Shown piece by piece: positions 52,030 through 62,168 of a stretch of DNA of 64,000 bases. How positions within the stretch are numbered: the first letter of the stretch is position 1; the number at the start of each line of letters is the position of its first letter. The stretch spans positions 1 to 64,000 of the forward strand of contig JAUWSQ010000005.1 in assembly GCA_030609965.1 (NCBI GenBank), read 5' to 3'. The position numbers were made by a program, and so were the translations under genes. The notes under the pieces were generated by a model. That model searched no databases, was not told the origin of the DNA, and saw only the letters and a list, made by a program, of their open reading frames with translations. Source of the stretch: Candidatus Fermentibacterota bacterium (GTDB lineage: Bacteria; Fermentibacterota; Fermentibacteria; Fermentibacterales; JCC-6).

Positions 52030-53892
52030 TTGGGCTGTACAATTGGTATTGACCTGGGAACAACAAATTCTTGCATGTCGATAAGCGAAGGTGGAAACGC
52101 CATCGTCATTCAAACCGGAGAAGGCCCAAGGGTCATGCCTTCCGTTGTTGCGTTTACACCTGCGGGAGACAGGCTTGTAGGCATTGTTGCTAAAAGACAG
52201 GCGATAACTAATCCCAAAGAGACAATAACAAGCGTTAAAAGGCTTATGGGGAGAAAATACGAGGAACTCAACAAGGGTATTTTCAATGTATGCTACGAAA
52301 TCATTCCTAATGATAAAGGGGATGCTGTTGTCAGAATAGGAGACGGCAGAACATTCACTCCGCAGGAAATTTCCTCGATGATCCTTCAGAAAATGAAATA
52401 CAGGGCCGAGGAGTATCTCGGGGAGGAAGTCACCGATGTCGTTGTTACTGTACCAGCCCATTTCAATGAGGTACAGCGAAAGGCAACTAAGGACGCATGC
52501 ACCATTGCCGGTCTGAATGTAAAGCGTGTACTTAATGAGCCTACCGCTGCTGCGCTTGCTTTTACCGACGCGGTTGAACGGCGAAAGATAGCCGTATTCG
52601 ATTTTGGTGGTGGTACATTCGACATCAGCGTTCTTCAGGTGGTGAATGGCATATTTGAAGTCAAAGCCACAACCGGAAATACTCAGCTCGGTGGAGACGA
52701 TTTTGACGCATTGCTGGTCGATTGGATCATGAAAGAGTTCCAGCGGGAAAAGGGGATTGATCTCAGAGAAGATCCCGTAGCACCTCAGAGGGTTCGTGAA
52801 GCAGCTGAAAGAGCTAAGTGTGAACTCTCTGTAGCCCTTGAAACTTCAATTAATCTTCCCTTTATTGCCTCGGGCGATCAGGGACCTCTTCATCTTGAAA
52901 TGTTGATTACACGAGCCCTGTTTGAAGGGCTTATAAAGGATCTTGTTGAAAGTACTCGGCCTCTATGCGAACAGGTATTAAAAGATGCCGGTCTTACACA
53001 TGAAGACCTCGAGACGGTCGTTCTTGTCGGCGGATCCACCAGGATCCCCATGCTCAGGACACTTGTTGAGGAAGCTTTTCATCAGGAACCTGTTCACAGC
53101 GTGAATCCCGATGAAGTAGTTGCCATGGGTGCTGCAATAGCCGGATCCGTGGTCTCAGGCCAGAGGAAGGATCTTGTGCTTCTTGATGTAACTTCGCTTA
53201 CACTGGGTGTTGAGACTCTTGGCGGTGTTATGGCTCCCATAATCGTCAAGAACAGCCCTCTTCCAATCAAGAGAAGCAAGATGTTCACCACCGCGGTTGA
53301 TAATCAGCAGATCGTAGGAATTCATGTTCTTCAGGGTGAACGGGAACTCACAGAGGATAACAGGAGCCTTGCAAGATTCGAACTTGTAGGCATCAGACCC
53401 GCACCAAGGGGTATTCCCAGAATAGAAGTGGCATTCTCAATCGATGCCAATGGAATACTGTTTGTCAACGCTAAGGATGCGGTTACAGGCAAGCATCAGG
53501 AACTGAAGATTAATCCCAGCGGCGGGCTTTCAGATGATGATGTCCGGGAGCTTATCCGGGATGCACGGAATTACAGAGAAGAAGACCGTGACAGAACCAA
53601 ACTGATCGAGGAGCGGAATTTAGCCGATCAGTTAATATACGAAGCATCAAAGCTGCTTAATACAAGCAAGGACAGGCTTGATGCGGATTCGCAGGCAGAG
53701 CTTAAAAGCGCCCTCGATGAACTTAGAGATGCCCGTGACAGCTCCGACATAGCTTCTATAGAACGTGCAAAGAAGGATCTTACCATGGTTCTGCACACCT
53801 CGCGGAATATACTGAATATGCTGGATACCCTTGATGATAAAGATGACTCGGATGGTACCGAATCGCTGAGTCAGAAAGAGGGCATGGACTGA
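52030..53892 (+). CDS. dnaK: Hsp70 chaperone DnaK
   Basis: The 620-residue chaperone has GIDLGTTNSCMSI, VFDFGGGTFDISVL, VVLVGGSTRIPML and a substrate-binding domain from about 385, followed by a helical lid. The C-terminus is short. Start TTG 52030 has GGAGG four bases upstream. dnaJ follows after 126 bases, and grpE is not in the window. No CIRCE element (the HrcA operator) was seen. Confidence 0.97.
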   Translation: MGCTIGIDLGTTNSCMSISEGGNAIVIQTGEGPRVMPSVVAFTPAGDRLVGIVAKRQAITNPKETITSVKRLMGRKYEELNKGIFNVCYEIIPNDKGDAVVRIGDGRTFTPQEISSMILQKMKYRAEEYLGEEVTDVVVTVPAHFNEVQRKATKDACTIAGLNVKRVLNEPTAAALAFTDAVERRKIAVFDFGGGTFDISVLQVVNGIFEVKATTGNTQLGGDDFDALLVDWIMKEFQREKGIDLREDPVAPQRVREAAERAKCELSVALETSINLPFIASGDQGPLHLEMLITRALFEGLIKDLVESTRPLCEQVLKDAGLTHEDLETVVLVGGSTRIPMLRTLVEEAFHQEPVHSVNPDEVVAMGAAIAGSVVSGQRKDLVLLDVTSLTLGVETLGGVMAPIIVKNSPLPIKRSKMFTTAVDNQQIVGIHVLQGERELTEDNRSLARFELVGIRPAPRGIPRIEVAFSIDANGILFVNAKDAVTGKHQELKINPSGGLSDDDVRELIRDARNYREEDRDRTKLIEERNLADQLIYEASKLLNTSKDRLDADSQAELKSALDELRDARDSSDIASIERAKKDLTMVLHTSRNILNMLDTLDDKDDSDGTESLSQKEGMD

Positions 53893-54018
53893 CCGCACCG
53901 CTTCCTGAGAATTGTAACAGCTATAAATGCTGTTTTCCATCAAAAGTATTTCCTCACTATATTTCTGTTTCGGAAAATAGATGAATTAAAAGTATGAACC
54001 TTATTACGGATGTGATTC

Positions 54019-55080
54019 ATGAGCAGTAATCCATACGGTGTTCTTGGAGTTGAGCGGGACGCCGACCATGCTACGATCAAAAGCGCTTACAGGAAGCTCG
54101 CACTGAAATATCACCCTGACAGAAATCCAGGTGACAGGGCTGCCGAGGAGAAATTCAAGGAGATCACTCAGGCCTACGAAATTTTAAGTAATCCTGGGAC
54201 GAAGGATAGATTCGACAGAACAGGTTCAGCGGATGGAATGCCGGACATGTCGGATTTCTTCGGCGGATTTGGAATGGATGATGCCCTTCGGGCTTTTCAG
54301 GATATTTTCGGGTTCGGCCGTCCAAGAGAGGCTTCCGCTGGTGAGGATGCAGTCATTGATATTGAACTGAGCCTTGAAGAAGTTGCTATGGGCTGTTCCC
54401 GGGAGATAACGGTCGAAAGAAACGAACATTGCAGTATTTGCGATGGAACCGGAGCTGATCCTAAAGAAGGAATGAAACAGTGTGAGAGGTGCGGTGGACA
54501 GGGGAGGATCAGAACTGTAAGAAGAACTCTGCTCGGAGCAATGCAATCGGTTTCGATCTGCCCTGACTGTAGAGGCAGGGGCAGCCTGCCCGTTAAAGTA
54601 TGTTCCGGCTGCATGGGATCAAGGCTTGAATCCAGAGAAAGAACGATCTCGGTAGATCTTCCTGCTGGTGTTTCCGAGGGACACTTCGTAAGGCTCAGGG
54701 GGCAGGGGCATTTCCCCGGAAATGATGGCCACCCCGGTGATCTTATTTTAAGAATAGTGAACATCGATTATGGGCAATATCTGCGTGAGGATTTCGACCT
54801 TATCTTCAGAACAAGAATATCTTTTCCCGATGCGGCGCTTGGCACTGAGATCGTTATCCCGGCTGTTGAGGAAGGAACTATGAATATTACTGTTCCACCG
54901 GGAGTGCAGCCGGGGGAGAGGCTTGTTCTTAAAAGAAAAGGCATCAGGAAACTGAAGGGTTTCGGCAGAGGAAATATTGTAGTGATTCCCGATGTTTACG
55001 TCCCGGAAAGTCTTTCAAGGAAGGAGAAAAAAGTACTGAAGGAGCTTGGTGAATCAGATCATTTTGTACCCTCATCATAG
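54019..55080 (+). CDS. dnaJ: Co-chaperone DnaJ
   Basis: The 353-residue protein has a J domain with HPDRNPGD, a Gly/Phe-rich linker (FFGGFGMDD), a zinc region with CSICDGTG, CERCGGQG, CPDCRGRG and CSGCMGSR, and the C-terminal client domains. The fourth zinc repeat has lost its final glycine pattern but keeps both cysteines. It is placed after dnaK as usual. Confidence 0.95.
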   Translation: MSSNPYGVLGVERDADHATIKSAYRKLALKYHPDRNPGDRAAEEKFKEITQAYEILSNPGTKDRFDRTGSADGMPDMSDFFGGFGMDDALRAFQDIFGFGRPREASAGEDAVIDIELSLEEVAMGCSREITVERNEHCSICDGTGADPKEGMKQCERCGGQGRIRTVRRTLLGAMQSVSICPDCRGRGSLPVKVCSGCMGSRLESRERTISVDLPAGVSEGHFVRLRGQGHFPGNDGHPGDLILRIVNIDYGQYLREDFDLIFRTRISFPDAALGTEIVIPAVEEGTMNITVPPGVQPGERLVLKRKGIRKLKGFGRGNIVVIPDVYVPESLSRKEKKVLKELGESDHFVPSS

Positions 55081-55100
55081 TTGCTGCAGGAATTAATGCC

Positions 55101-57440
55101 ATGACCAGTTCCCATGCACGATTGGAATTTCGGAGGATACTGGAGGATATTGCCGCCAGAACCGGGAGCCGGATGGGAAGCGGGAAGGTCATGTCTCTTA
55201 CTCCGGGCTGGAAGCGGGAAGAGGCCATTGAGCGCAGGCGTGAGACCGAAGCTGCATCGGCGCTTCTAGATAACGACATAAGGATTCGGGCGGGCGGTAA
55301 CGACGATCTCCATGATGTATGCTGCCTTCTTGATGATGGCGTAATAGTACTTGATCCGCGGCAATTGAGGACTGTCGGTTCAATACTGGCCGGAATGGAT
55401 CGATTCATCGAGTCTGTAGACTCCTCCAGAAATGAAACAGTCGATTATTCAGCTCTGGACAAGCATCTTGAACGTATACCAAGGCTTGCGAATCTTGCTG
55501 ACAGACTCATATCAATAACTACTCCTGATGGGGAACTCTCCCCGGACGCATCCAGTGAACTCTCCCGGTTGTTCAAACAGGTGGACAGGCTCAAGAGAAA
55601 ACTATCAAAGAGGATAGCTAAAATTTCAACTGCACTTTCGGGTAGAAATCTACTCAGAGATATCCCACCTACATTAAGAGATGGAAGGTATGTTCTGCCC
55701 GTTATCTCTTCCCGGAAGAGCGATGTTCGCGGAATCGTTCATGACCGGTCCGAAAGCGGTGAGACAATTTTCATTGAACCCTCGGAACTTGTCGAAGACG
55801 GTAATGCCATGCGAGAAGCCTCCCTTGATCTTGATTTTGAGAAGAGGAGGATATTAAAGGAAGCTTCGCTTGAGGTAAGGGAGAATCTGAACAGCCTCAA
55901 AGATTGTCTTGAAGCATCAGCTTCCCTTGACGCTGTTTTCGCCAGAACTTCCTATCATCGAGAACACAGAACATTCTTTCCCCCCGAAGGCAGCCTGTCT
56001 CTCCGGAACCTCAGACATCCTCTGATACCAGAGAAAGAAGTTGTCGGTAACAATGTTGAACTCCCTCCAGACTGGAGGGTACTTATCGTGAGCGGACCGA
56101 ATGCCGGTGGGAAGAGTGTACTTCTCAAGGCGGTGGGGCTGGCCGTTATCATGGCTCAATCCGGTATAGGTTCTTGCGTTGACGTTGATTCAAGCATCCC
56201 GTTCTTCGGCAGAGTGTTTGTCTCAATTGGGGACCAGCAGTCGATAATCCATCACCAGAGTACTTATTCCGCCCGCCTGCTTGAACAGCTTGAAATGCTC
56301 CATACGCCTTCCTTGAACTCACTGGCCCTTATTGATGAACCCGCTGCCGGGACAGACCCTCTTACGGGAGCTGCTCTGGCTGCCTCTGTCCTTGAGCATC
56401 TAGCCTTCTCAGGCTGCAGGGTTATTGTTACAACACACCAGGGGCAGCTCAAGAGCTTCGCTCATGGGAAAACAGGCTTTTTCAATGGATGCATGAATTT
56501 TCGAAAAGATTCGCTGGTACCGGATTACACTTTTGTTGCGGGAATTCCCGGCTCTTCCTTCACCCTTGAAATAGCAAGAAGAATGAAATTCCCGGACTCC
56601 GTTCTTTCAAGAGCCCAGGAGTTATCAGGTGATTCTTTCCGGCTGGATAGAATGCTTGAGGAGGTTACTTCCGCTAGAAAGGAGGCTCGGCTCCAGCTTG
56701 AGGAACTGAGCAGGGAACGGGAGGATGGCAGGAAATCACTTGAGCGGAATGAAGCTGAACTTGACAGGGCCAGAACCGATCTGCTGATTCAGAAGGGGAA
56801 GATCGAGAAGGATTACCTTGATTTAGAGCGCAGTGTGAATTCGAGAGCTGATTCACTTCTGGCCAGACTTGCCAGATCCGAATCCCCCGAAGAGCGCAGG
56901 GAGCTCAGATCCAGGATCAGGGAAGTATCCGCAGTATCCCATGATCACAAGTTGAAAACCTCTGCTGGCAGGGAACAGGCCCTCGGGGATATAGAACCTG
57001 GAGACTGGGTTAATGTGAAGGGATGGAGCGGGTGCGGAAAGGTTGAGGATATTGGCAAGGATCAGGCTACAGTCATACTTGGTAATCTCAAACTAAGAAA
57101 AGCACTTGGCGACCTTGAGAAGATACAGCCGCCGGAAGAGAAACCTTCTTCCGCAGGATGGAGCATTCCCGTCACCGCTGAAACTGAGCTGAACCTCAGA
57201 GGAATGTCCGCTGACGAGGCTCTTGCTGAGCTTGATCGTGCTGTTGATGATGGGATCGTCGCAGGTATTCCCTTTATAAATATCATACACGGCAAGGGAA
57301 AAGGTATATTGATGAAGGCGGTTGTCGATACTGTAAGGGTAGATAGAAGGATAGCCTCCTTCAGGCAGGGGAAACCATCCGAAGGAGGGACAGGAGTAAC
57401 GATAGTATTTCTGAACACAGCTGAGAAGTCATCCAGATGA
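55101..57440 (+). CDS. mutS2: MutS2 family ATPase with Smr domain
   Basis: The 779-residue protein has a MutS-like ATPase with Walker A SGPNAGGKSVLLK, ALIDEPAAGTDP and VIVTTHQGQLKSFA. A long coiled coil (about 510-600) follows, then a C-terminal Smr domain with NLRGMSADEAL and IIHGKGKGIL. MutS2 acts on recombination intermediates or stalled ribosomes rather than mismatch repair. It overlaps dnaG by four bases. Confidence 0.95.
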   Translation: MTSSHARLEFRRILEDIAARTGSRMGSGKVMSLTPGWKREEAIERRRETEAASALLDNDIRIRAGGNDDLHDVCCLLDDGVIVLDPRQLRTVGSILAGMDRFIESVDSSRNETVDYSALDKHLERIPRLANLADRLISITTPDGELSPDASSELSRLFKQVDRLKRKLSKRIAKISTALSGRNLLRDIPPTLRDGRYVLPVISSRKSDVRGIVHDRSESGETIFIEPSELVEDGNAMREASLDLDFEKRRILKEASLEVRENLNSLKDCLEASASLDAVFARTSYHREHRTFFPPEGSLSLRNLRHPLIPEKEVVGNNVELPPDWRVLIVSGPNAGGKSVLLKAVGLAVIMAQSGIGSCVDVDSSIPFFGRVFVSIGDQQSIIHHQSTYSARLLEQLEMLHTPSLNSLALIDEPAAGTDPLTGAALAASVLEHLAFSGCRVIVTTHQGQLKSFAHGKTGFFNGCMNFRKDSLVPDYTFVAGIPGSSFTLEIARRMKFPDSVLSRAQELSGDSFRLDRMLEEVTSARKEARLQLEELSREREDGRKSLERNEAELDRARTDLLIQKGKIEKDYLDLERSVNSRADSLLARLARSESPEERRELRSRIREVSAVSHDHKLKTSAGREQALGDIEPGDWVNVKGWSGCGKVEDIGKDQATVILGNLKLRKALGDLEKIQPPEEKPSSAGWSIPVTAETELNLRGMSADEALAELDRAVDDGIVAGIPFINIIHGKGKGILMKAVVDTVRVDRRIASFRQGKPSEGGTGVTIVFLNTAEKSSR

Positions 57441-59179
57441 GCGGAAAAAGCGGTTATTTCTCAAACGAATCCGTCGAACGTGTCAGGACATCGAGTGATA
57501 TAGTCACAGTAATCGGCAGGTATGTCAGCCTGAAGAGATCAGGGAGAAGCATAAAGGGTTTGTGTCCCTTCCACCGGGAGAAGACACCATCATTCTTCGT
57601 CTCCCCGGAAAGGCAGATGTACCACTGTTTCGGGTGCGGGGCAGGAGGAGACATATTCTCATTTCTTATGAACTATCTCAGCTTCTCATTCACAGAAGCA
57701 GTGGAGGAACTGGCAACCGAAGCCGGAATCAAACTGGAAAGAACCGGAAGAGACACAACCAGAACGGATATATTCAGGGAGATACTTGCCGAGGCACAGA
57801 AATATTACAGGAAGCAGTTTTCGGGGAAAACTGGAACCCCTGCGCGGGAGTATCTTGAGGGACGAGAACTATCTGAAGTGATCATCGAAAAGCTCGGTAT
57901 CGGCTGGGCTCCGGATAAAGGCGGGCTTTCCACCCACCTCCGCGAGAGGGGATACTCCGAAAGTCAGCTTATCGAATCGGGCCTGGCTCTGCAATCCACC
58001 AGGGGTAGCGGTATATACGATAAATTCAGGGGCAGAATACTGTTTCCGATTTCCGACAGACGGGGCAGAATAATCAGTTTCGGCGGGAGATTGATCAAAG
58101 AATCCTCATCCGGAGCTCCGAAGTACATGAACGGCCCCGATTCACCCATTTATAGAAAGGGTGATTACCTTTACGGCTACAGAGATGCCGCACGAGCATC
58201 ACGGGACCTGGATATGATCATTCTCGTCGAAGGTTATTTCGATCATGCCCGGTTTGTGGACGCTGGATTTGAGTGCGTCGTCGCAACCTGTGGAACAGCT
58301 CTGACATCACCCCAGGCCCGTCAGATGGGAGCTCTTGCGTCTGTTTACATCTGCTACGATGGTGACAGATCCGGACAGAGGGCATCTGTAAGAGCAGCTG
58401 AAATCATTCTTGAGCAGGGATATCTCCCCGGGATAATCGCTATTCCCGGAGGACAGGACCCGGATGATTACATACTCGAGATGGGCAGGGAATCGATCCT
58501 TGAATTGATTGGAAGAGCTGATGACCCCATCAGATACGCCCTTGGGCTTCTTGGCGGCTGGTCCTCGGTGAAGGGGGCGGAGAAAAAGGTCAAGGTTGTG
58601 AAAAGACTTGTCGAAATCGCTTCGAGTGCCACCGAACCTGTTATAAGGGAGACGATGCTTAAAGTTATGTCGGAGGAAACCGGTTACTCAATGAAGACAC
58701 TTGAGCTTGAGATCAGTGAAGAGGACGGTAAGATCAGAAAACCTGCCTATAGAAAACTGAAAGAGACAGAGCTTAACAAGTGGGACAGCAGAATACTGGG
58801 TTATATCCTTCTTTCCCCTGAGGGATTATCGAACCCGCTGGTTGATTTCATTATGGAAGATGATTTTCAAAGTAAATCGGGATCCAGAATATTCAGTGAA
58901 ATAAAAAGACAGGCAGATTCCGGAATGGTGCTCTTTCAGCTTTCGCGTCTTGAGGATAATGACAGTTCCATATGCGCTGGATTCTTAACGGTATATCCGG
59001 AACAGACTGAACCCCAGGACATTGAAAGACTGAGAAAAGCAGTAAAGAAGAACAGACTTAAGGAGGAGCGTAAACAGCTGAAATCGCAACTGGATTCGGC
59101 TGAAAGTGATGATGATATCCAGGAGCTGCGGCGCAGGATTGCAGAGATAAAAGACATAGAAAAAAAATACTACAAGTAA
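57437..59179 (+). CDS. dnaG: DNA primase
   Basis: The 580-residue primase has an N-terminal CHC2 zinc finger (CPFHREKTPSFFVSPERQ, then HCFGCGAGG), the central catalytic domain with SFGGRLI, and the TOPRIM motif VEGYFDHARF with the acidic YDGDRSG. The C-terminal helicase-binding part is helical and less conserved. Its TAA stop is followed in the same frame by the sigma gene, as discussed there. Confidence 0.95.
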   Translation: MSGKSGYFSNESVERVRTSSDIVTVIGRYVSLKRSGRSIKGLCPFHREKTPSFFVSPERQMYHCFGCGAGGDIFSFLMNYLSFSFTEAVEELATEAGIKLERTGRDTTRTDIFREILAEAQKYYRKQFSGKTGTPAREYLEGRELSEVIIEKLGIGWAPDKGGLSTHLRERGYSESQLIESGLALQSTRGSGIYDKFRGRILFPISDRRGRIISFGGRLIKESSSGAPKYMNGPDSPIYRKGDYLYGYRDAARASRDLDMIILVEGYFDHARFVDAGFECVVATCGTALTSPQARQMGALASVYICYDGDRSGQRASVRAAEIILEQGYLPGIIAIPGGQDPDDYILEMGRESILELIGRADDPIRYALGLLGGWSSVKGAEKKVKVVKRLVEIASSATEPVIRETMLKVMSEETGYSMKTLELEISEEDGKIRKPAYRKLKETELNKWDSRILGYILLSPEGLSNPLVDFIMEDDFQSKSGSRIFSEIKRQADSGMVLFQLSRLEDNDSSICAGFLTVYPEQTEPQDIERLRKAVKKNRLKEERKQLKSQLDSAESDDDIQELRRRIAEIKDIEKKYYK

Positions 59180-59188
59180 GGAGTTCCT

Positions 59189-60577
59189 ATTCCCGGCTTC
59201 CGCAGAAATCGTGATTGCTCGTCAAGTACCGTATTCTTCCGGGAGCTTGACGTTGTATCTCCAATGTCAGCGGAGGAGGAAAAGGATCTGATCACAGAGC
59301 AGGAAAAAGTAAGATGCAATATGCTTGAATCCATACTTTCCATAAAGCTTGGTAGAGATCAGTTCTTCGAGCCCCTGCGGATGCTGCTGAATGGAGATAT
59401 TTCCGCAAAGAGAATGATCGACGAGTCCTTCTGGGCTATTGTTAACGGACGTCTGCCTGATTCGGGAAAAAACAAACTGAGGAAAATCATCGGTAACATG
59501 AAAAGCCGTTACCTGAATCGCGATTCAGTACGTGATCTTCATCTTCTGTGGCATACCGTGGAGAACATCGGCAGCGAACTGTTTGAAGGGATCGAGATCT
59601 GCAGAGAACTGCTTACCCGGCGTATGAGCCTGATGGACCTTCTGGCAGATGATACGATTCCCGTCACTGTGAAGGCTCTTAATCATGAATCACTCCTGGA
59701 ACCTGCCATAGAGAACAGCTGTCGGTCATGGGAACTCCATCCTCTCTTTTCATCCATCCAGAATGAACTGGATCTTATGGAGGTGGAAAGAGGTTCTTGT
59801 ATTCACGAATATTCTGCTGCTGCTAATCGTTTTCGGGAAGCATTTCTGAAAAACGCTGATATTCTCGAACGTTTCGTTGAGGCGAATCTCAAACTTGTGG
59901 TTTCCATGGTACGGAAGTACTATCCATGCAGTATAATGGAAGAGATGGATCTCGTTCAGGAAGGATGCCAGGGCCTTATGGAGGCTGTCAGGCGTTTCGA
60001 TTACAGCCGGTCCTGCAAACTGTCCACCTTCGCTGTGTGGTGGATAAGACAGTACATCATAAAAGCCATTCTTCACCACTCAAGGCTGGTCAGACTCCCG
60101 GTATCTCTGCAGAAAGAAGATTCTTCAATAAACAGGGCAATTGACGATTTTACATTGGAGACCGGTCGTAAGCCAACCCTGGATGAACTTTCAGAATACA
60201 CCGGAAGAAACCGGAACGAAATAGAACAGATATACATTTCTACCGCACCCTTGCTGTCACTGGATCATACCGATGGAGAGCATGATGCAACGATCGCCGA
60301 TTTTCTGGAGAGCCGTCTTCAGCAGCCTGATGAAGAGGCTGTACATACCGATACCAGGGATAGGATCAATGCGGCGCTTGCTTCACTCTCTGACAGGGAG
60401 AAGACTATAATTACACTGCGCTTCGGGCTTCTGGACGATGAGCCATGTACTCTGCAGGAACTCGGCAGGATATTCGGTATAAGCAGGGAAAGGGTCAGGC
60501 AGCTGGAATCCAGAGCTCTGAGTAAGCTCAAGGGGCACGGGCGGCTTTCGACACTTTCGGAAAACGGATCGCTGTGA
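59189..60577 (+). CDS. Sigma-70 factor with large region 1.2-2 insert; apparent ATT start
   Basis: Regions 2 to 4 are clear: NLKLVVSMVRKYY, LSTFAVWWIRQYIIKAI, RLVRLPVSLQKE, EKTIITLRFGLLDDEPCTLQEL and ISRERVRQLESRALSKL. About 170 residues between regions 1.2 and 2 form a helical insert like the non-conserved region of proteobacterial RpoD. Conserved region 1.2 (TVFFRELDVVSPMSAEEEKDL) extends upstream of the first ATG (59264). No ATG, GTG or TTG lies between that ATG and the dnaG stop, but ATT 59189 has AAGGAG five bases upstream. I therefore place the start there (462 residues). Its position after dnaG matches the usual dnaG-rpoD order. Readthrough of the dnaG TAA, in the same frame, is another way to include region 1.2. 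Confidence 0.75.
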   Translation: MPGFRRNRDCSSSTVFFRELDVVSPMSAEEEKDLITEQEKVRCNMLESILSIKLGRDQFFEPLRMLLNGDISAKRMIDESFWAIVNGRLPDSGKNKLRKIIGNMKSRYLNRDSVRDLHLLWHTVENIGSELFEGIEICRELLTRRMSLMDLLADDTIPVTVKALNHESLLEPAIENSCRSWELHPLFSSIQNELDLMEVERGSCIHEYSAAANRFREAFLKNADILERFVEANLKLVVSMVRKYYPCSIMEEMDLVQEGCQGLMEAVRRFDYSRSCKLSTFAVWWIRQYIIKAILHHSRLVRLPVSLQKEDSSINRAIDDFTLETGRKPTLDELSEYTGRNRNEIEQIYISTAPLLSLDHTDGEHDATIADFLESRLQQPDEEAVHTDTRDRINAALASLSDREKTIITLRFGLLDDEPCTLQELGRIFGISRERVRQLESRALSKLKGHGRLSTLSENGSL

Positions 60578-61401
60578 AAACCTTGCTCTTCATCGTTCTG
60601 TCGGCAATTCTGTTCTGTTCCTGCTCGGGCATTAATAACGACAGCCTGGAGGATAACAGATTTGTCGTTCTGGGCCCGTCTCTTGTTGAGCTGATGTACG
60701 CTTCCGGTCTTGGCTCTCGAATAGTGGGTGTAGACCGCTACTCTGATTGGCCGGAGGAGACCGGGAACCTGCCGCAGGTTGGAGGTTACATTGACCCATC
60801 ATTGGAACAGATAGCCTCACTTGTTCCGACTTCAATTCATATTTCAGGCGAGAGTCCGGTGCTCAGGGAACTTGCAGCAACCCTTTCCATACCCTTCTAT
60901 AGCTACCGGTTCGATACGCTGGCTGATATTTTCAGCTCCCTTGATTCCCTTGATGCCAGATACGGTGCACAGGCGGCTGATTTCAGGGAGGAGCTGCATG
61001 AAAAACTGGACTCCCTTGCAATTGAAATGGAGAGCACAGCTCCCATTTCGGTAATGATAGTGATATACCATGAAAGAGGTTCATCCAGCATGACCGTTGC
61101 CGGAATGAGCACATTTTTCGCTGATCTTCTTTCCTCTGTCAACTGTGAGATATCCGCTCCGGGAACCGGCAGCTGGCCCCTGATATCCGCTGAAGGTGTC
61201 ATTGACCTCTCTCCGGATCATATTATCTGTCTTTACCCCGGAAAAACGGATACGACGGAGATTACGGCCTCCGAAAAGGACTACTGGATGGAGCTTGGAT
61301 TTGAATCCGACAGAGTACACTGTCTCTTTGAGCCGTACATTATGATCCCCGGTGGAAGGATCGGCCTGATAGCTGAAAGGATATGTTCGTGTCTGCTCTG
61401 A
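60574..61401 (+). CDS. btuF: Periplasmic substrate-binding lipoprotein of ABC importer, BtuF-like
   Basis: The 275-residue lipoprotein (lipobox FCSC) has VVLGPSLVELMYASGLGSRIVGVD and GGYIDPSLEQIASLVPT, typical of the cobalamin/iron-siderophore (cluster A) binding family. GTG 60574 overlaps the sigma gene stop (GTGA), and its own end overlaps the ATPase gene. The ligand could be cobalamin, a siderophore or haem; no B12 riboswitch is present. Confidence 0.85.
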   Translation: MKTLLFIVLSAILFCSCSGINNDSLEDNRFVVLGPSLVELMYASGLGSRIVGVDRYSDWPEETGNLPQVGGYIDPSLEQIASLVPTSIHISGESPVLRELAATLSIPFYSYRFDTLADIFSSLDSLDARYGAQAADFREELHEKLDSLAIEMESTAPISVMIVIYHERGSSSMTVAGMSTFFADLLSSVNCEISAPGTGSWPLISAEGVIDLSPDHIICLYPGKTDTTEITASEKDYWMELGFESDRVHCLFEPYIMIPGGRIGLIAERICSCLL

Positions 61402-62168
61402 GCATCAGGAATCTGAACGCTGGTTATGGAAGTAACCTGGTTCTTTCGGATATCAGCCTTTCGATCGCAGCTGGTGAGATATGCGGACTGATCGGCCCGA
61501 ACGGCGTCGGGAAAAGCACGCTTCTGCGGAGCATACTCCAGATCGGGGTTGATTATTCCGGGGAGATTCTCATATGCGGCAACAGGCTGTCTTCCCTCTC
61601 CAGTAATCAGCAGGCTAGAATGGTATCTTACCTTCCACAGAACTTCAATCCTCAATCCCGGTTGACCGTTGCGCAAACCGTTCTTCTCGGCAGACATCCA
61701 TACAGAAGCGGCTGGGCTCTGGATTCCGGTGATGACCTGGAGACCGCTGAGAAATGCATGCATGAAACTGATACATGGGATTTGCGTAACAGAGTGTTCT
61801 CAAACCTTTCCGGCGGGGAAAAACGGCTGGTTCTACTCGCATCGGCACTTGCACAGGAACCCGAGCTTCTCCTTCTGGATGAACCGGGCTCATCCCTGGA
61901 TTTCAGGCATCAACTTAATATGTGGCTCCTGCTGAAAAAACTCTCCAGCAGAGGAATTGCGGTTCTTTTAAGCACGCACGAAGTCGCCCTCTCCGGAAGG
62001 TACCTTGATTCAGTGCTTGTTCTGGCAGATGGAAGATCCAGAGCATTCGGCAGCCCCGCCGATGTTTTCACAACCGAGATACTGTCGGAGGTATTCGATG
62101 TCAATCTTCTTGTATCGAAGGATAGAGCGACCCGTTCCTGGGTTATCGTTCCTGAAATGAAACAATGA
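61383..62168 (+). CDS. btuD: ABC importer ATPase, BtuD/FecE-like
   Basis: The 261-residue ATPase has Walker A GPNGVGKST, signature LSGGEKRL, Walker B LLLDEPGSSLD and the H-loop STHE. ATG 61383 overlaps btuF by 19 bases; GTG 61389 fits the AAAGG site better. It powers uptake with the adjacent permease. Confidence 0.93.
   Translation: MFVSALSIRNLNAGYGSNLVLSDISLSIAAGEICGLIGPNGVGKSTLLRSILQIGVDYSGEILICGNRLSSLSSNQQARMVSYLPQNFNPQSRLTVAQTVLLGRHPYRSGWALDSGDDLETAEKCMHETDTWDLRNRVFSNLSGGEKRLVLLASALAQEPELLLLDEPGSSLDFRHQLNMWLLLKKLSSRGIAVLLSTHEVALSGRYLDSVLVLADGRSRAFGSPADVFTTEILSEVFDVNLLVSKDRATRSWVIVPEMKQ

Noticed and set aside
54556-54640. Degenerate fourth zinc repeat in DnaJ as a sign of inactivation
   Set aside because: Both cysteines are kept and the other domains are intact; variation in the trailing glycines is within family range.
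60500-60574. Cobalamin riboswitch before btuF
   Set aside because: The upstream sequence is sigma-factor coding DNA overlapping btuF, so there is no room for a riboswitch.
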